From the NCBI GenBank assembly GCA_036500965.1, contig DASYBC010000097.1:3997-67996 (forward strand): a DNA stretch of 64,000 nucleotides, in the 5' to 3' direction. A model generated the notes under the pieces. The model made no database searches. It saw only the letters and a list, made by a program, of their open reading frames with translations, and was not told the origin of the DNA. Shown one piece after another: positions 8,599 through 18,340 of the stretch (positions within the stretch are counted from its first letter, which is position 1; each line of letters opens with the position of its first letter). This stretch comes from AP-15 sp036500965. Lineage in GTDB: Bacteria; Pseudomonadota; Alphaproteobacteria; ATCC43930; CGMCC-115725. A program made the translations under genes and the position numbers.

Positions 8599-10902
8599 CT
8601 ATTCGACCAGCGCCGGCTCCTTGGGCACGGTCGGGGCGGACGGGCTTTCTTCAAAGGTGAAGTCGAGCGTGTCTTCCTCGGGCTTTTTGGTGGCGCGGAC
8701 GATGCCGCCTTTGGCCAGCCGGCCGAACAACAGCTCCTCGGCGAGCGGCTTTTTGACGTGCTCCTGGATCACCCGGGCGAGCGGGCGCGCGCCGAACAGC
8801 GGGTCATAGCCCTTTTCGGCGAGCCAGGCGCGGGCCGATGCGTCGAGCTCGATCGTGACATTGCGATCGGCCAGCTGCTCTTCCAGCTGCAAGATGAATT
8901 TGTCGACGACCCGCCCGATCGTTTCGGTCGACAACGCTGCGAATGAGATCGTCGCGTCGAGCCGGTTACGGAATTCGGGCGTGAACATGCGGTTGATCGC
9001 TTCGTGATCGTCGCCCTGACGGATGCCGCTGCCAAACCCGATCGCCGGTTTGGCTAAATCCGAAGCCCCGGCATTGGTCGTCATGATCAGGATCACATTG
9101 CGGAAATCGACATTCTTGCCGTTGTGGTCGGTCAATTTCCCGTAATCCATGACCTGCAGCAGGATGTTGAACAGATCCGGATGGGCCTTTTCGATCTCGT
9201 CGAGCAGCAGCACGCTGTGCGGGTGCTGATCGATCGCATCGGTCAACAGCCCGCCCTGGTCGAAGCCGACATAGCCGGGCGGCGCGCCGATCAGCCGCGA
9301 GACGGTATGCCGTTCCATGTATTCGGACATGTCGAAGCGGGTGATCTCGATGCCGAGTGTGCGGGCGAGCTGCCGGGCCACCTCGGTCTTGCCAACCCCG
9401 GTCGGGCCGGAAAACAGATAGCTGCCAATCGGCTTTTCGGCGTCGCGCAGTCCGGCACGGGCGAGCTTGATCGCCGAGACCAGCGCCTCGATCGCGCTGT
9501 TCTGGCCGAACACCATCGTTTTCAGGTCGCGATCGAGGTTGCGCAAGACTTCGCGATCGTCGCGCGACACACTTTTCGGCGGGATTCTGGCCATGGTCGC
9601 GATCACCGCCTCGACCTCTCGCGCGGTGATGGTCTTGCGGCGACGGTTTTCCGGGACCAGCATCTGCGCGGCACCGGTCTCATCGATCACATCGATCGCC
9701 TTATCCGGCAATTTGCGATCGCCGATGTAACGGTGCGACAGCTCGACCGCAGCGCGCAACGCGTCATTCGTGTAGCGCACCTTGTGGTGCCGCTCGTAAT
9801 AGGGTTTGAGCCCGCGCAGGATTTTGACCGAGTCCTCGACCGTCGGCTCGTTGACGTCGATCTTCTGAAAGCGGCGGACCAGCGCGCGGTCCTTCTCGAA
9901 ATAGTTGCGGTATTCCTTGTAGGTCGTCGAGCCGATGCAACGGATGGCCCCACCGGCCAAAGCGGGCTTGAGCAGGTTCGAGGCGTCCATCGCCCCGCCG
10001 CTGGTCGCCCCGGCGCCGATCACGGTGTGGATCTCGTCGATAAACAGGATCGCTCCCGGCTGCGCCTCGAGTTCCGACAGCACCGCCTTCAGCCGCTCCT
10101 CGAAATCGCCGCGGTAGCGCGTGCCGGCGAGCAATGCGCCCATGTCGAGGGCATAGATCGTCGCATTGACCAGCACCTCGGGCACCTCGCGCTGGACGAT
10201 GCGGCGGGCCAGGCCCTCGGCGATCGCGGTCTTGCCGACACCGGGGTCGCCGACGTAGAGCGGATTGTTTTTCGAGCGTCGGCACAGGATCTGGATCGTG
10301 CGCTCGACCTCGGCCTCGCGGCCGATCAGCGGGTCGATGCGGCCCCCCTTGGCCTTCTTGTTGAGGTTGGCGCAATAGGCGTCGAGCGCATCGTGGCTGC
10401 GCTTTTGCGATTTTTCGTTGCGCTCCTCCTCGTCCGCCCCTTGCACGCGGCGGGTTTCCGAGCGGCCAGGCGCCTTGGCGATGCCATGCGAGATGTAATT
10501 GACCGCGTCGAACCGGGTCATGTCCTGCTCCTGCAGGAAATAGACCGCATGGCTCTCGCGCTCGGCGAACATGGCGACCAGCACGTTCGCCCCGGTTACC
10601 TCTTCGCGGCCGGAGGATTGGACATGGATGGCGGCGCGCTGTAGAACGCGCTGGAAGCTCGCGGTCGGCTTGGCATCGTCCTTGTGGGCGGCGATCAGGT
10701 TGCCGAGCTCGTTGTCGACATAGTTAAGAACCTCGCGACGCAGCCGGTCGAGATCGACGCTGCAGGCGCGCAGCACCGCGACCGCGTCCTGGTCCTCGGT
10801 CATCGCCAGCAGCAGGTGCTCGAGCGTGGCATATTCGTGGCGGCGGTCGTTGGCATGGGCCAGCGCCCGATGCAGCGATTTTTCGAGATTGCGTGACAGC
10901 AC
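8599..10902 (-). CDS. clpA: ATP-dependent Clp protease ATP-binding subunit ClpA
   Basis: Hexameric AAA+ unfoldase that feeds ClpP and, with ClpS, degrades N-end-rule substrates. The 767-residue protein has an N-terminal Clp_N repeat domain, a first AAA module with Walker A GDPGVGKTA and Walker B LFIDEIH, a second with GPTGVGKTE and LLDEIEKAH, and a C-terminal D2-small domain. The GTG at 10902 starts the canonical LSRNLEKSLHRALAHA sequence and has AAGGAAGG about 6 bases upstream. The frame stays open much further upstream, but that part overlaps clpS and is not coding. It begins 20 bases after clpS. Confidence 0.95.
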   Translation of the reverse strand: MLSRNLEKSLHRALAHANDRRHEYATLEHLLLAMTEDQDAVAVLRACSVDLDRLRREVLNYVDNELGNLIAAHKDDAKPTASFQRVLQRAAIHVQSSGREEVTGANVLVAMFAERESHAVYFLQEQDMTRFDAVNYISHGIAKAPGRSETRRVQGADEEERNEKSQKRSHDALDAYCANLNKKAKGGRIDPLIGREAEVERTIQILCRRSKNNPLYVGDPGVGKTAIAEGLARRIVQREVPEVLVNATIYALDMGALLAGTRYRGDFEERLKAVLSELEAQPGAILFIDEIHTVIGAGATSGGAMDASNLLKPALAGGAIRCIGSTTYKEYRNYFEKDRALVRRFQKIDVNEPTVEDSVKILRGLKPYYERHHKVRYTNDALRAAVELSHRYIGDRKLPDKAIDVIDETGAAQMLVPENRRRKTITAREVEAVIATMARIPPKSVSRDDREVLRNLDRDLKTMVFGQNSAIEALVSAIKLARAGLRDAEKPIGSYLFSGPTGVGKTEVARQLARTLGIEITRFDMSEYMERHTVSRLIGAPPGYVGFDQGGLLTDAIDQHPHSVLLLDEIEKAHPDLFNILLQVMDYGKLTDHNGKNVDFRNVILIMTTNAGASDLAKPAIGFGSGIRQGDDHEAINRMFTPEFRNRLDATISFAALSTETIGRVVDKFILQLEEQLADRNVTIELDASARAWLAEKGYDPLFGARPLARVIQEHVKKPLAEELLFGRLAKGGIVRATKKPEEDTLDFTFEESPSAPTVPKEPALVE

Positions 10903-10922
10903 TCCCGCCCTTCCTTCCTTGC

Positions 10923-11249
10923 CTAGTCCTTTTCCAGCGTGCACTGCAGCGGATGCTGGTGCTGCCGGGCGAAATCCATGACCTGCGTCACCTTGGTCTC
11001 GGCCACTTCGTAGGTATAGACGCCGCAAATCCCGACCCCGCGGCGATGCACGTGCAGCATGATGCGGGTCGCTTCCTGTCGGCTCTTGGCAAAAAACCGC
11101 TCCAGAATGTGGACGACGAACTCCATCGGCGTGTAATCGTCGTTCAGCATCAACACCTTGTACATCGAGGGCTTCTTCGTCTTCGGCTTTGCCTTGACGA
11201 CGACGCCCGTACCCGGTCCTTCCTCGCCGCGCTTTCCGTTGTCGCTCAT
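10923..11249 (-). CDS. clpS: ATP-dependent Clp protease adaptor ClpS
   Basis: A 108-residue adaptor that binds proteins with N-terminal Leu, Phe, Tyr or Trp and hands them to ClpA. The core MYKVLMLNDDYTPMEFVV contains the hydrophobic pocket and the conserved NDD, followed by the HVHRRGVGICGVYTYEVAET segment. The N-terminal 25-30 residues are Lys/Gly-rich and likely disordered, as usual. The ATG at 11249 gives normal family length. The clpS-clpA order on one strand is the standard operon. Confidence 0.95.
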   Translation of the reverse strand: MSDNGKRGEEGPGTGVVVKAKPKTKKPSMYKVLMLNDDYTPMEFVVHILERFFAKSRQEATRIMLHVHRRGVGICGVYTYEVAETKVTQVMDFARQHQHPLQCTLEKD

Positions 11250-11366
11250 ATCGATCCGGGCCGATCGGCTTTCGTTGGCTCCATGATATTGGTTTTCCGC
11301 CGACCCGGAAAAGGGTTTTCCTCCGGTCGGGCAGAACTGCGGGGGCAAGCGCGGCGACATGGGCCG

Positions 11367-12356
11367 CTACTCCGCCCGGTATGGCCGGCTCAACAGCCGG
11401 TCGGTCATCGTCTCGATCGGCGCGCCGCGATGCAGCACCGCATCGACCGCCTCGCTGATCGGCATTTCGATCCCGAGTCTCGCGGCCAGCGCGGAGACGG
11501 CGGCCGCGGTCGCGACCCCTTCGACCACCGTTCGGCGCCCGCCGAGCGCCGCGTCGAGAGCTTGCCCACGACCGAGCGCCAATCCGAGAGCGTGGTTGCG
11601 CGATTGGACGGCGCTGCAGGTCAGCACCAGATCGCCGAGCCCGCACAGACCGCGAAAGGTCTCGGCCCGTGCCCCGAGAGCGAGCCCGAGCCGGACCATT
11701 TCGGCAAGCCCGCGGGTGATCAGCGCGGCCCGGGCATTGTCGCCGAGACCGCGCCCGACGACGACGCCGCACGCGATGGCCAGCACGTTCTTGACCGCCC
11801 CACCAATTTCGGCGCCGATCGGGTCCGACGACAGGTAGGGGCGAAAGTGGCTGCCGCCAAGCGCCCGGAGAAAGCTCTCGGCGAGCCCGAGGTCTGCGCT
11901 GGCGATGGTCACCGCAGTCGGCAGGCCGCGGGCGACTTCGCCGGCGAAGCTCGGCCCCGACAGCACGGCGGAGGGCGAAGCCGGCAACATCTCGGCCCCA
12001 ATCTGCGACATCGTGGCGAGCGTGCCGGCCTCGATCCCCTTGGCGCAGTGCAGCAGCGGAAGACCGCGCGGCAAGGCCGGGCTTAGGCGATCCAGCATGC
12101 CGCGCAGAAACTGCGCCGGAACCGCGAGCAGTGCGGCCTCGGCGCCGGCTACTGCGGCTGCGATGGCGGCGGTGGCGGCAATCCCAGGATTGAGCGCGAT
12201 GCCCGGCAAATAGGACGGGTTTTCGTGCCGCTCACTGATCGCGGCGGCGATTTCGGGGTCGCGCGCCCACAGCACGGGGCTGGCACCTGCGCGCTCGGCG
12301 ACGATGGCCAGAGCCGTCCCCCAGGCGCCGGCGCCGATGATCGCGAGGCGCCTCAC
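11367..12356 (-). CDS. gpsA: Glycerol-3-phosphate dehydrogenase [NAD(P)+]
   Basis: Reduces dihydroxyacetone phosphate to sn-glycerol 3-phosphate for phospholipid synthesis. The 329-residue protein opens with a Rossmann motif (IIGAGAWGTALA, residues 6-17) and has the catalytic-lysine region SSDPIGAEIGGAVKNVLAIA and the C-terminal LPISEAV-like segment EMPISEAVDAVL. The GTG at 12356 places the dinucleotide motif at the N-terminus as in the family. It starts 19 bases after the tsaD stop, an arrangement common in alphaproteobacteria, so it is probably co-transcribed. Confidence 0.94.
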   Translation of the reverse strand: MRRLAIIGAGAWGTALAIVAERAGASPVLWARDPEIAAAISERHENPSYLPGIALNPGIAATAAIAAAVAGAEAALLAVPAQFLRGMLDRLSPALPRGLPLLHCAKGIEAGTLATMSQIGAEMLPASPSAVLSGPSFAGEVARGLPTAVTIASADLGLAESFLRALGGSHFRPYLSSDPIGAEIGGAVKNVLAIACGVVVGRGLGDNARAALITRGLAEMVRLGLALGARAETFRGLCGLGDLVLTCSAVQSRNHALGLALGRGQALDAALGGRRTVVEGVATAAAVSALAARLGIEMPISEAVDAVLHRGAPIETMTDRLLSRPYRAE

Positions 12357-12375
12357 CGTTCCCGACCCTCGGGCA

Positions 12376-13437
12376 TCATGCCTTGGCCCCTGCCCCCCGA
12401 CGCGGCGGCGCCCCCGCATCGAGCGGCCAGCGCGGGCGCGGCGCCGCGTCGAGCCCGTCCGTGAGCCCGAGGCGCAGCCGCTCCAATCCCGCCCAGCCGA
12501 TCATCGCCGCGTTGTCGGTGCACAGCGCCGGCGGCGGTGCCACGAAATCGAGCCCAGCCGCATCGGCAAGGCCGGCGAGGCGGCGGCGCAACCGCGTGTT
12601 GGCGGCCACCCCGCCAGCCGCCACCAGGGTGCGACCGTCGGGGTGGCTGCGGCGAAACCAGGCGATGGCATTAGCCGTGCGATCACATAAGGCGTCGCAG
12701 ATCGCGAGCTCGACCGAAGCGGCCAGGTCAGCCCGATCGCGCGGATCGAGCGGGCCGTGCTCGACAACGACGCGGCGCACCGCGGTCTTGAGGCCGGAAA
12801 ATGAAAATTCGCAGCCGGGCCGGCCAGCCATCGGACGCGGCAGGACAAATCGCCGGGCGTCTCCGTCGCGGGCTGCTCGCTCGATTGCCGGGCCGCCCGG
12901 ATAGCCGAGCCCGACCAGCTTCGCGGCCTTGTCGAAGGCTTCGCCGGCAGCATCATCGAGAGTGGTGCCGAGCCGGGTGTAGCGGCCGACCCCGGCGCAG
13001 GCGAGCAGCTGGCAATGCCCCCCGGAGACGAGCAGCAGCAGGTAGGGAAACTCGACATCATCGCTAAGCCGGACGCTCAGCGCGTGGGCTTCGAGATGGT
13101 TGACCGCGATGAACGGCTTGGCCCTCGCCCAGGCGATCCCTTTCGCCATCATCGTGCCAACGATCAGTCCGCCGATCAGCCCGGGGCCTGCCGCCGCCGC
13201 GACAGCGTCGATATCGGCAAGGCGGGTTGCCGCCTCATCGAGGGCGCGCCGCACTAGGCCGTCAAGGTGTTCCAGATGCGCCCGCGCCGCGATCTCGGGC
13301 ACGACCCCGCCATATGGCGCGTGGTCGGCCAGCTGGGAATGGACCAGGTTCGAGCGGATCCGCGGGCTCGGAAGCATCTCGCATACGACCGCCGCGGCGG
13401 TCTCGTCGCAGCTGGTTTCGAGGCCGAGAACGATCAT
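12376..13437 (-). CDS. tsaD: tRNA N6-adenosine threonylcarbamoyltransferase TsaD
   Basis: Catalytic subunit that transfers the threonylcarbamoyl group to A37 of ANN-decoding tRNAs, working with TsaB and TsaE (not in this window). The 353-residue ASKHA-fold protein begins VLGLETSCDETAAAVV. It carries the metal-binding NHLEAH motif, LLLLVSGGHCQL and the C-terminal CTDNAAMIGWAG segment with the metal Asp. Start and length match the family. It leads the tsaD-gpsA unit. Confidence 0.96.
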   Translation of the reverse strand: MIVLGLETSCDETAAAVVCEMLPSPRIRSNLVHSQLADHAPYGGVVPEIAARAHLEHLDGLVRRALDEAATRLADIDAVAAAAGPGLIGGLIVGTMMAKGIAWARAKPFIAVNHLEAHALSVRLSDDVEFPYLLLLVSGGHCQLLACAGVGRYTRLGTTLDDAAGEAFDKAAKLVGLGYPGGPAIERAARDGDARRFVLPRPMAGRPGCEFSFSGLKTAVRRVVVEHGPLDPRDRADLAASVELAICDALCDRTANAIAWFRRSHPDGRTLVAAGGVAANTRLRRRLAGLADAAGLDFVAPPPALCTDNAAMIGWAGLERLRLGLTDGLDAAPRPRWPLDAGAPPRRGAGAKA

Positions 13438-13489
13438 CTGAAACGGCCGGCTCGCGGCCGGGCTTCACCGCATCGGCTCGCTGCGGGGC

Positions 13490-15043
13490 TCAGCTCGGCT
13501 GGGCCACCTCGTAGGTCTTCAGGGTCTTGTCGGTCGCGGCATCGATCTCAAGCAGCTTGACCGAATAGCCCCACAGCACGGCCACGTGACGCAACACTGC
13601 ACGGCAGCTTTTTTCGGCAAGCAGCACGCCGTTGTGCACATAATGCGCAAGAATGAGGCAGCGATCGCCCCGCAAATCGACATCGACGACCTGAATGTCG
13701 GGTTCGCGCCGCGACAGATCGTATTGCCGCGAGAGTGCGGTGCGGATCTTGCGGTAGCCGATGTCGTCGTGGATCGCCTCGACCCGCAACGCGGGCTTGG
13801 TGCTGTCGTCGGAGACATGGAACAGGCGGAACTTGCGGATCATCGCCGGGCTCAGATGCTGCAGCACAAAGCTCTCGTCGCGGTAGTTGGCCCAGGCATG
13901 GCGCAGCACCCCATAGCCGTCGCCATTGCCGGCGATGTCGGGGAACCACGCCCGGTCCTCCTCGGTCGGCTCCTCGCAGATGCGGCGAATGTCCGACATC
14001 ATCGCGAAGCCGAGCGCGTAAGGATTGAGCCCACTGAACCGCGGGTCGTCGAAATCCGGCTGAAACACGACGCTCGAATGCGAGTGCAGAAATTCAAGCA
14101 TCGAGCCTTCGGTGATCAATCCCTTATCGTGCAGCCGCCGCATGATCTCATAGTGGCAGAAAGTGGCGCAGCCCTCGTTCATCATCTGCGTCTGCTTCTG
14201 CGGATAGAAGTACTGCGCGATCAGCCGGACGATGCGGATCAGCTCGCGCTGCCAGTCCTCGAGTCGCGGCGCCCGCTTCTCGATCAGATAGAGAAGATTC
14301 TCCTCGGGCAGCCCGAGCTCGCGTTTGATCTCCTGCAATCGCGCCTCGGCCGCGTCCGGATCCTCCTTGTCCCTGCCACTGCCTGGCACGGTGCGCCACA
14401 GATCGTTGTATGTCGCCTCGGCATGGGCCTGCCATTCCTCGGCCCGACGCTGCTCCTCGGCAAGATTAGGCTTGGTGCGGTGGGCGTAACGGTTAACGCC
14501 GTGGTCCTTCAGCGCGTGCGCGGCGTCGAGCACCCGTTCCACGGCTTCGACCCCGTGCCGTTCCTCGCATTTGGTGACATAGTCGCGCGCAAAGCTCAAG
14601 TAGTCGAGAATGCCATTGGCGTCGGTCCACTGTCTGAACAGATAGTTGTTCTTGAAAAAATGATTGTGGCCGAAGGCCGCGTGCGCCATGACCAGGGTCT
14701 GCATGGTCATGGAGTTTTCCTCCATGATGTAGCAGATGCACGGGTTGGAATTGATCACGATCTCGTAGGCGAGACCTTGCAGCCCCTTGCGATAGAGCGT
14801 CTCGTGAAAGGCGAAACGCTTGCCAAAGCTCCAATGCCGGTACATCAACGGCAAGCCGACCGACGCATAGGCGTCGAGCATCTGCTCGGAGGTGATGACC
14901 TCGACCTGAACCGGGTAGACGTCGAGCCCAAGCTCGTCGAGGGCGATCCGCTCGATCGCATCAAAGGTTTGGCGCAGCGACCCGTAATCCCAGTTCGGAC
15001 CGCTGAACAGCGGCGCTGCGGCTTCGAGCCGCGGCATCGGCAT
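13490..15043 (-). CDS. spoVR: SpoVR family protein
   Basis: A 517-residue SpoVR/YcgB family protein. The family is named for a Bacillus cortex-assembly gene but is widespread in non-sporulating proteobacteria as part of a stress or stationary-phase set, and its biochemical activity is unknown. Recognisable blocks are LFSGPNWDYG at the N-terminus, a long His/Tyr-rich core (GHNHFFKNNYLF, YFYPQKQTQMMNEGCA) and NPYALGFAMMSDIRR. The ATG at 15043 is chosen from family length, leaving a 10-base gap to the yeaH stop. It is the last gene of the prkA-yeaH-spoVR operon. Confidence 0.92.
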   Translation of the reverse strand: MPMPRLEAAAPLFSGPNWDYGSLRQTFDAIERIALDELGLDVYPVQVEVITSEQMLDAYASVGLPLMYRHWSFGKRFAFHETLYRKGLQGLAYEIVINSNPCICYIMEENSMTMQTLVMAHAAFGHNHFFKNNYLFRQWTDANGILDYLSFARDYVTKCEERHGVEAVERVLDAAHALKDHGVNRYAHRTKPNLAEEQRRAEEWQAHAEATYNDLWRTVPGSGRDKEDPDAAEARLQEIKRELGLPEENLLYLIEKRAPRLEDWQRELIRIVRLIAQYFYPQKQTQMMNEGCATFCHYEIMRRLHDKGLITEGSMLEFLHSHSSVVFQPDFDDPRFSGLNPYALGFAMMSDIRRICEEPTEEDRAWFPDIAGNGDGYGVLRHAWANYRDESFVLQHLSPAMIRKFRLFHVSDDSTKPALRVEAIHDDIGYRKIRTALSRQYDLSRREPDIQVVDVDLRGDRCLILAHYVHNGVLLAEKSCRAVLRHVAVLWGYSVKLLEIDAATDKTLKTYEVAQPS

Positions 15044-15053
15044 GGTGGCGGTG

Positions 15054-16343
15054 TCAGGCACGCACGCCCCCTTTCGCAAACAGCTCATGGAAAACCGAGA
15101 ATATCTGAGATGGATCGCCGACCCGCCGCATTGCGAAATGCGGGTGCGCCGGCGCCACCTCGCTATAGGCGCGCCACAAATCACTGTCGCGCGCCAGGCC
15201 GGTCAGGCTGCCGCCCATCCCGTCGCCAACCTCGACATAAGCAAAATACTGGCACAGCGGCAACACCTCGCCGCCCAAGAGCGACACGCAACGGCCGCTG
15301 TCCGCCCCGTAATTGTCGCCGTCGGAAGCTTGGGCTGCATAGATGTTCCAGCGGTCGGTCGAGTAGCGCGCCCGCGCGATCTCCAGCATTTTTTCGAGCG
15401 CCGTCGACACCACCGTGCCGCCGGTCTCGCGGCTGTAGAAGAACGTCTCCTCATCGACCTCCTCGGCCGTGCTGGTGTGGCGGATGAAGACGACATCGAC
15501 GTGGCGGTAGCGGCGGATCAGAAAGACGTGCAGCAGCATGAAGAACCGTTTGGCGAGGTCCTTCATCGCCTCGGTCATCGAGCCCGACACATCCATCAGG
15601 CAAAACATCACCGCCTCGGTGTTGGGCCGCGGCACACGCTCAAAGCGATTGTAGCGGACGTCGAGCGGATCGATGTAGGGGATGATCTTGGTGCGGAACT
15701 CGGCGCGCTCGAGGTCGAGCTCGAGCTTTTTCACCTCCTCCTCGTCGCCGCGGACGCGGGCTTCAGCGAGCGCCTCGCGCAGCCCCTCGACCTCCCACAT
15801 CTTGGGCCGCCGCAGCGAGATGCGCCGCGCCATGCTGTTGCGCATCGTGCGGCGGATGCTGAGATTGGCCGGGCTGCCGCTGACGGTGTAGCCAGCGCGC
15901 TGCAGATCGACCGCAAACGTCTCCCGCAGGCTCTTTTTGACCAAATCGGGCAGTTCGAGATCCTCAAAGAACATGTCGAGGAACTCGTCTTTCGACAGGG
16001 TGAACTCGAACGCGTCCTCGCCCGAGCCGTCCGGGCTGCCTTGCGAGCCGCCGCGCCCCTCGCCGCCCGTCGGCCGTGGGATTTCGTCGCCGCGTACATA
16101 CTCCTTGTTGCCGGGCACGACATGCTCGTTGCGGCCGGTGCGCCGGCTATGGTGAAACGCCGGCTCGACGATCCCGCGCATTGGGATCGCCACCTTTTCG
16201 CCGTGCTCGACATCGGCGACCTTGCGTTTCCGCAGCGCGTTCTGCACCGCCGATTTGACCTCGGCGCGCGCCCGCGACAGAAACCGCTGCCGGTTGCTGA
16301 GGCTCTTGCCCTTGGGGTTGGGCCGGCGGTCGACAATGTTCAT
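15054..16343 (-). CDS. yeaH: YeaH/UPF0229 (DUF444) family protein with VWA-like domain
   Basis: A 429-residue protein starting MNIVDRRPNPKGKSLSNRQR, typical of the family. A Gly-rich linker (residues about 90-110) precedes a von Willebrand A-like domain whose metal-ion site reads MDVSGSM around residues 250-256. In enterics YeaH works with the kinase YeaG in nutrient-stress responses and is thought to be a partner or substrate of the kinase. It lies between prkA and spoVR, 47 bases after prkA. Confidence 0.93.
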   Translation of the reverse strand: MNIVDRRPNPKGKSLSNRQRFLSRARAEVKSAVQNALRKRKVADVEHGEKVAIPMRGIVEPAFHHSRRTGRNEHVVPGNKEYVRGDEIPRPTGGEGRGGSQGSPDGSGEDAFEFTLSKDEFLDMFFEDLELPDLVKKSLRETFAVDLQRAGYTVSGSPANLSIRRTMRNSMARRISLRRPKMWEVEGLREALAEARVRGDEEEVKKLELDLERAEFRTKIIPYIDPLDVRYNRFERVPRPNTEAVMFCLMDVSGSMTEAMKDLAKRFFMLLHVFLIRRYRHVDVVFIRHTSTAEEVDEETFFYSRETGGTVVSTALEKMLEIARARYSTDRWNIYAAQASDGDNYGADSGRCVSLLGGEVLPLCQYFAYVEVGDGMGGSLTGLARDSDLWRAYSEVAPAHPHFAMRRVGDPSQIFSVFHELFAKGGVRA

Positions 16344-16390
16344 CGTCTTCCCTCCACAGCCGCCTTGCTCTCGCTGCCTGCCACTACCCG

Positions 16391-18340
16391 CTACCCGGCC
16401 TTGTTCACCCGCATGTACCATTCGACAAGCCGGCGCACCTGGCGCTCGGTATAGCCGCGCGACACCATCCGCTCGAGGAAGTCGGCGTGCTTTTTCTCGG
16501 TCTCGCTGTCCTTCTTGGAGCCAAAGCTGATCACCGGCAGCAGGTCCTCGACCTGTGAAAACATGCGCCGCTCGATCACCTCGCGCAACTTCTCATACGA
16601 GGTCCAGGATGGGTTGCGCCCGGAATTGGCGGCCCGCGCCCGCAACGCGAACTTGACGACCTCGTTGCGGAAATCCTTCGGGTTGGCGATCCCGGCCGGC
16701 TTCTCGATCTTCGACAGCTCCTGGTTCAGGAGCTCACGGTTCATCAGCTGGCCGGTGTCGGGGTCCTTGTAGTCCGAATCCTCTATCCACGCATCGGCAT
16801 AGGCCACGTAGCGGTCGAACAGGTTCTGCCCGTAGTCGGAATAGGATTCGAGATAGGCCTTCTGAATCTCGTGGCCGATGAACTCGGCATAGCGCGGCGC
16901 CAGCTCGGCCTTGATGAAGTTCAGGTATTTCTTCTCGACGTCGTCCGGGAACTGCTCGCGCCAGATCGCCTGCTCGAGCACGTACATCAGATGCACCGGG
17001 TCGGCCGCCACCTCCTGGGTGTCGAAGTTGAAGGTGCTCGACAGCACCTTGAAGGCGAACCGGGTCGAGATGCCCTCCATGCCCTCATCGACCCCTGCCG
17101 CGTCGCGGTATTCCTGTCCCGATTTGGCGCGCGGATCGGTGTCCTTCAGGCTCTCGCCGTCATAGACCCGCATCTTCGAATGCAGGTTCGAGTTCTCGTG
17201 CGGCTTCAATCGCGACAGCACGCTGAAGCGCGACAGGATGTCCAAGGTCGAGGGCGCGCACGCCGCAGTCGACAGCTCGCTGTTTTGCAGCAGCTTCTCA
17301 TAGATCTTGCGCTCCTCAGTCGAGCGCAGGCAGTACGGCACCTTGATCACCGAGATTCGGTCGATAAAGGCTTCGTTGTTCTTGTTGTTTTTGAAGGTCT
17401 GCCACTCGGCCTCGTTCGAATGCGCCAGCACGATGCCCTGGTAGGGAATGCCGCCGATATTCTCGGAGCCGACGTAATTGCCCTCCTGGGTCGAGGTCAG
17501 GAGCGGGTGCAGCATCTTGATCGGGGCCTTGAACATCTCGACGAATTCGAGCAGCCCCTGGGTCGTGCGGTTGAGCCCGCCCGAATAGGAATAGGCGTCG
17601 GGATCGTTCTGGCTGAAGAATTCGAGCTTGCGGATATCGACCTTGCCGACCAGGCTCGAGACGTCCTGGTTGTTCTCGTCGCCAGGCTCGGTCTTGGAGA
17701 TGCAGATCTGCTTGAGGCGCGAGGGCTGCAGGCGGACCACGGTGAATTTGGTGATGTCGCCGCCAAACTCCTCGAGCCGCTTGACCGCCCAGGGCGAGAT
17801 CGTGCCGGTCAGCCGGCGTTTCGGGATGCCGTAGCGCTTTTCCAGCTCGTCGCCGAGTGTCACCGGGTCGAACAGCCCAAGCGGGCTCTCAAAAACCGGG
17901 CTGATTTCCTTGCCGGCCTTCAGCACATAGACCGGCTCCTTTTCCATCAGCTGCTTCAACCGCTCGGCGAGCGAGGATTTGCCGCCGCCGACCGGGCCCA
18001 GGAGATAGAGGATCTGCTTGCGTTCCTCGAGCCCTTGCGCCGCATGGCGGAAGAACCCGACGATGCGCTCGATCGTCTCCTCCATCCCGAAGAAATCCGC
18101 GAATTCGGGGTAGACCTTGATCGTGCGGTTCATAAAGATGCGGCCGAGCCGTCCATCCTGGCTGGTGTCGACCATCGCCGGCTCGCCGATCGCCCGAAGC
18201 ATGCGCTCCGCAGCGCCGGCGTAAAACGACGCATCGTCCGAGCATTTCCCCAGGTAATCCTCGATCGACAGCTCGACCTCGCGACGGTTGTCGTACAACC
18301 GTGAATAGAGTCCGAAAATTCCATCCTCGTCGAATCTCAT
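16391..18340 (-). CDS. prkA: PrkA/YeaG serine protein kinase
   Basis: A 649-residue PrkA family protein. A AAA+-like module with the P-loop GPVGGGKSS (residues 115-123) is followed by the PrkA C-terminal domain. The family has been reported as a serine kinase or AAA+ ATPase/protease needed under starvation and stress. The ATG at 18340 is supported by a strong ribosome-binding site (GAGGTG, 4 bases before it), while the in-frame start further upstream has none. It is the promoter-proximal gene of the prkA-yeaH-spoVR unit, with a 635-base non-coding region ahead of it. Confidence 0.95.
   Translation of the reverse strand: MRFDEDGIFGLYSRLYDNRREVELSIEDYLGKCSDDASFYAGAAERMLRAIGEPAMVDTSQDGRLGRIFMNRTIKVYPEFADFFGMEETIERIVGFFRHAAQGLEERKQILYLLGPVGGGKSSLAERLKQLMEKEPVYVLKAGKEISPVFESPLGLFDPVTLGDELEKRYGIPKRRLTGTISPWAVKRLEEFGGDITKFTVVRLQPSRLKQICISKTEPGDENNQDVSSLVGKVDIRKLEFFSQNDPDAYSYSGGLNRTTQGLLEFVEMFKAPIKMLHPLLTSTQEGNYVGSENIGGIPYQGIVLAHSNEAEWQTFKNNKNNEAFIDRISVIKVPYCLRSTEERKIYEKLLQNSELSTAACAPSTLDILSRFSVLSRLKPHENSNLHSKMRVYDGESLKDTDPRAKSGQEYRDAAGVDEGMEGISTRFAFKVLSSTFNFDTQEVAADPVHLMYVLEQAIWREQFPDDVEKKYLNFIKAELAPRYAEFIGHEIQKAYLESYSDYGQNLFDRYVAYADAWIEDSDYKDPDTGQLMNRELLNQELSKIEKPAGIANPKDFRNEVVKFALRARAANSGRNPSWTSYEKLREVIERRMFSQVEDLLPVISFGSKKDSETEKKHADFLERMVSRGYTERQVRRLVEWYMRVNKAG

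Noticed and set aside
9124..10644. Long plus-strand open frame (506 residues) opposite clpA
   Set aside because: It is antisense to a certain gene, has no family similarity and is the expected product of GC-rich codon use.
8599..11772. One continuous minus-strand frame of 1057 residues covering clpA and beyond
   Set aside because: The part upstream of 10902 overlaps clpS and gpsA in another frame and has no similarity; clpA starts at the GTG with a ribosome-binding site.
13490..15043. SpoVR taken as evidence of sporulation
   Set aside because: The family is widespread in non-sporulating proteobacteria next to prkA and yeaH; no other sporulation gene is present.
13586..15487. Long plus-strand open frame opposite spoVR and yeaH
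   Set aside because: Antisense to two recognised genes; composition is shadow-like (His/Arg/Ala rich) and has no motif.
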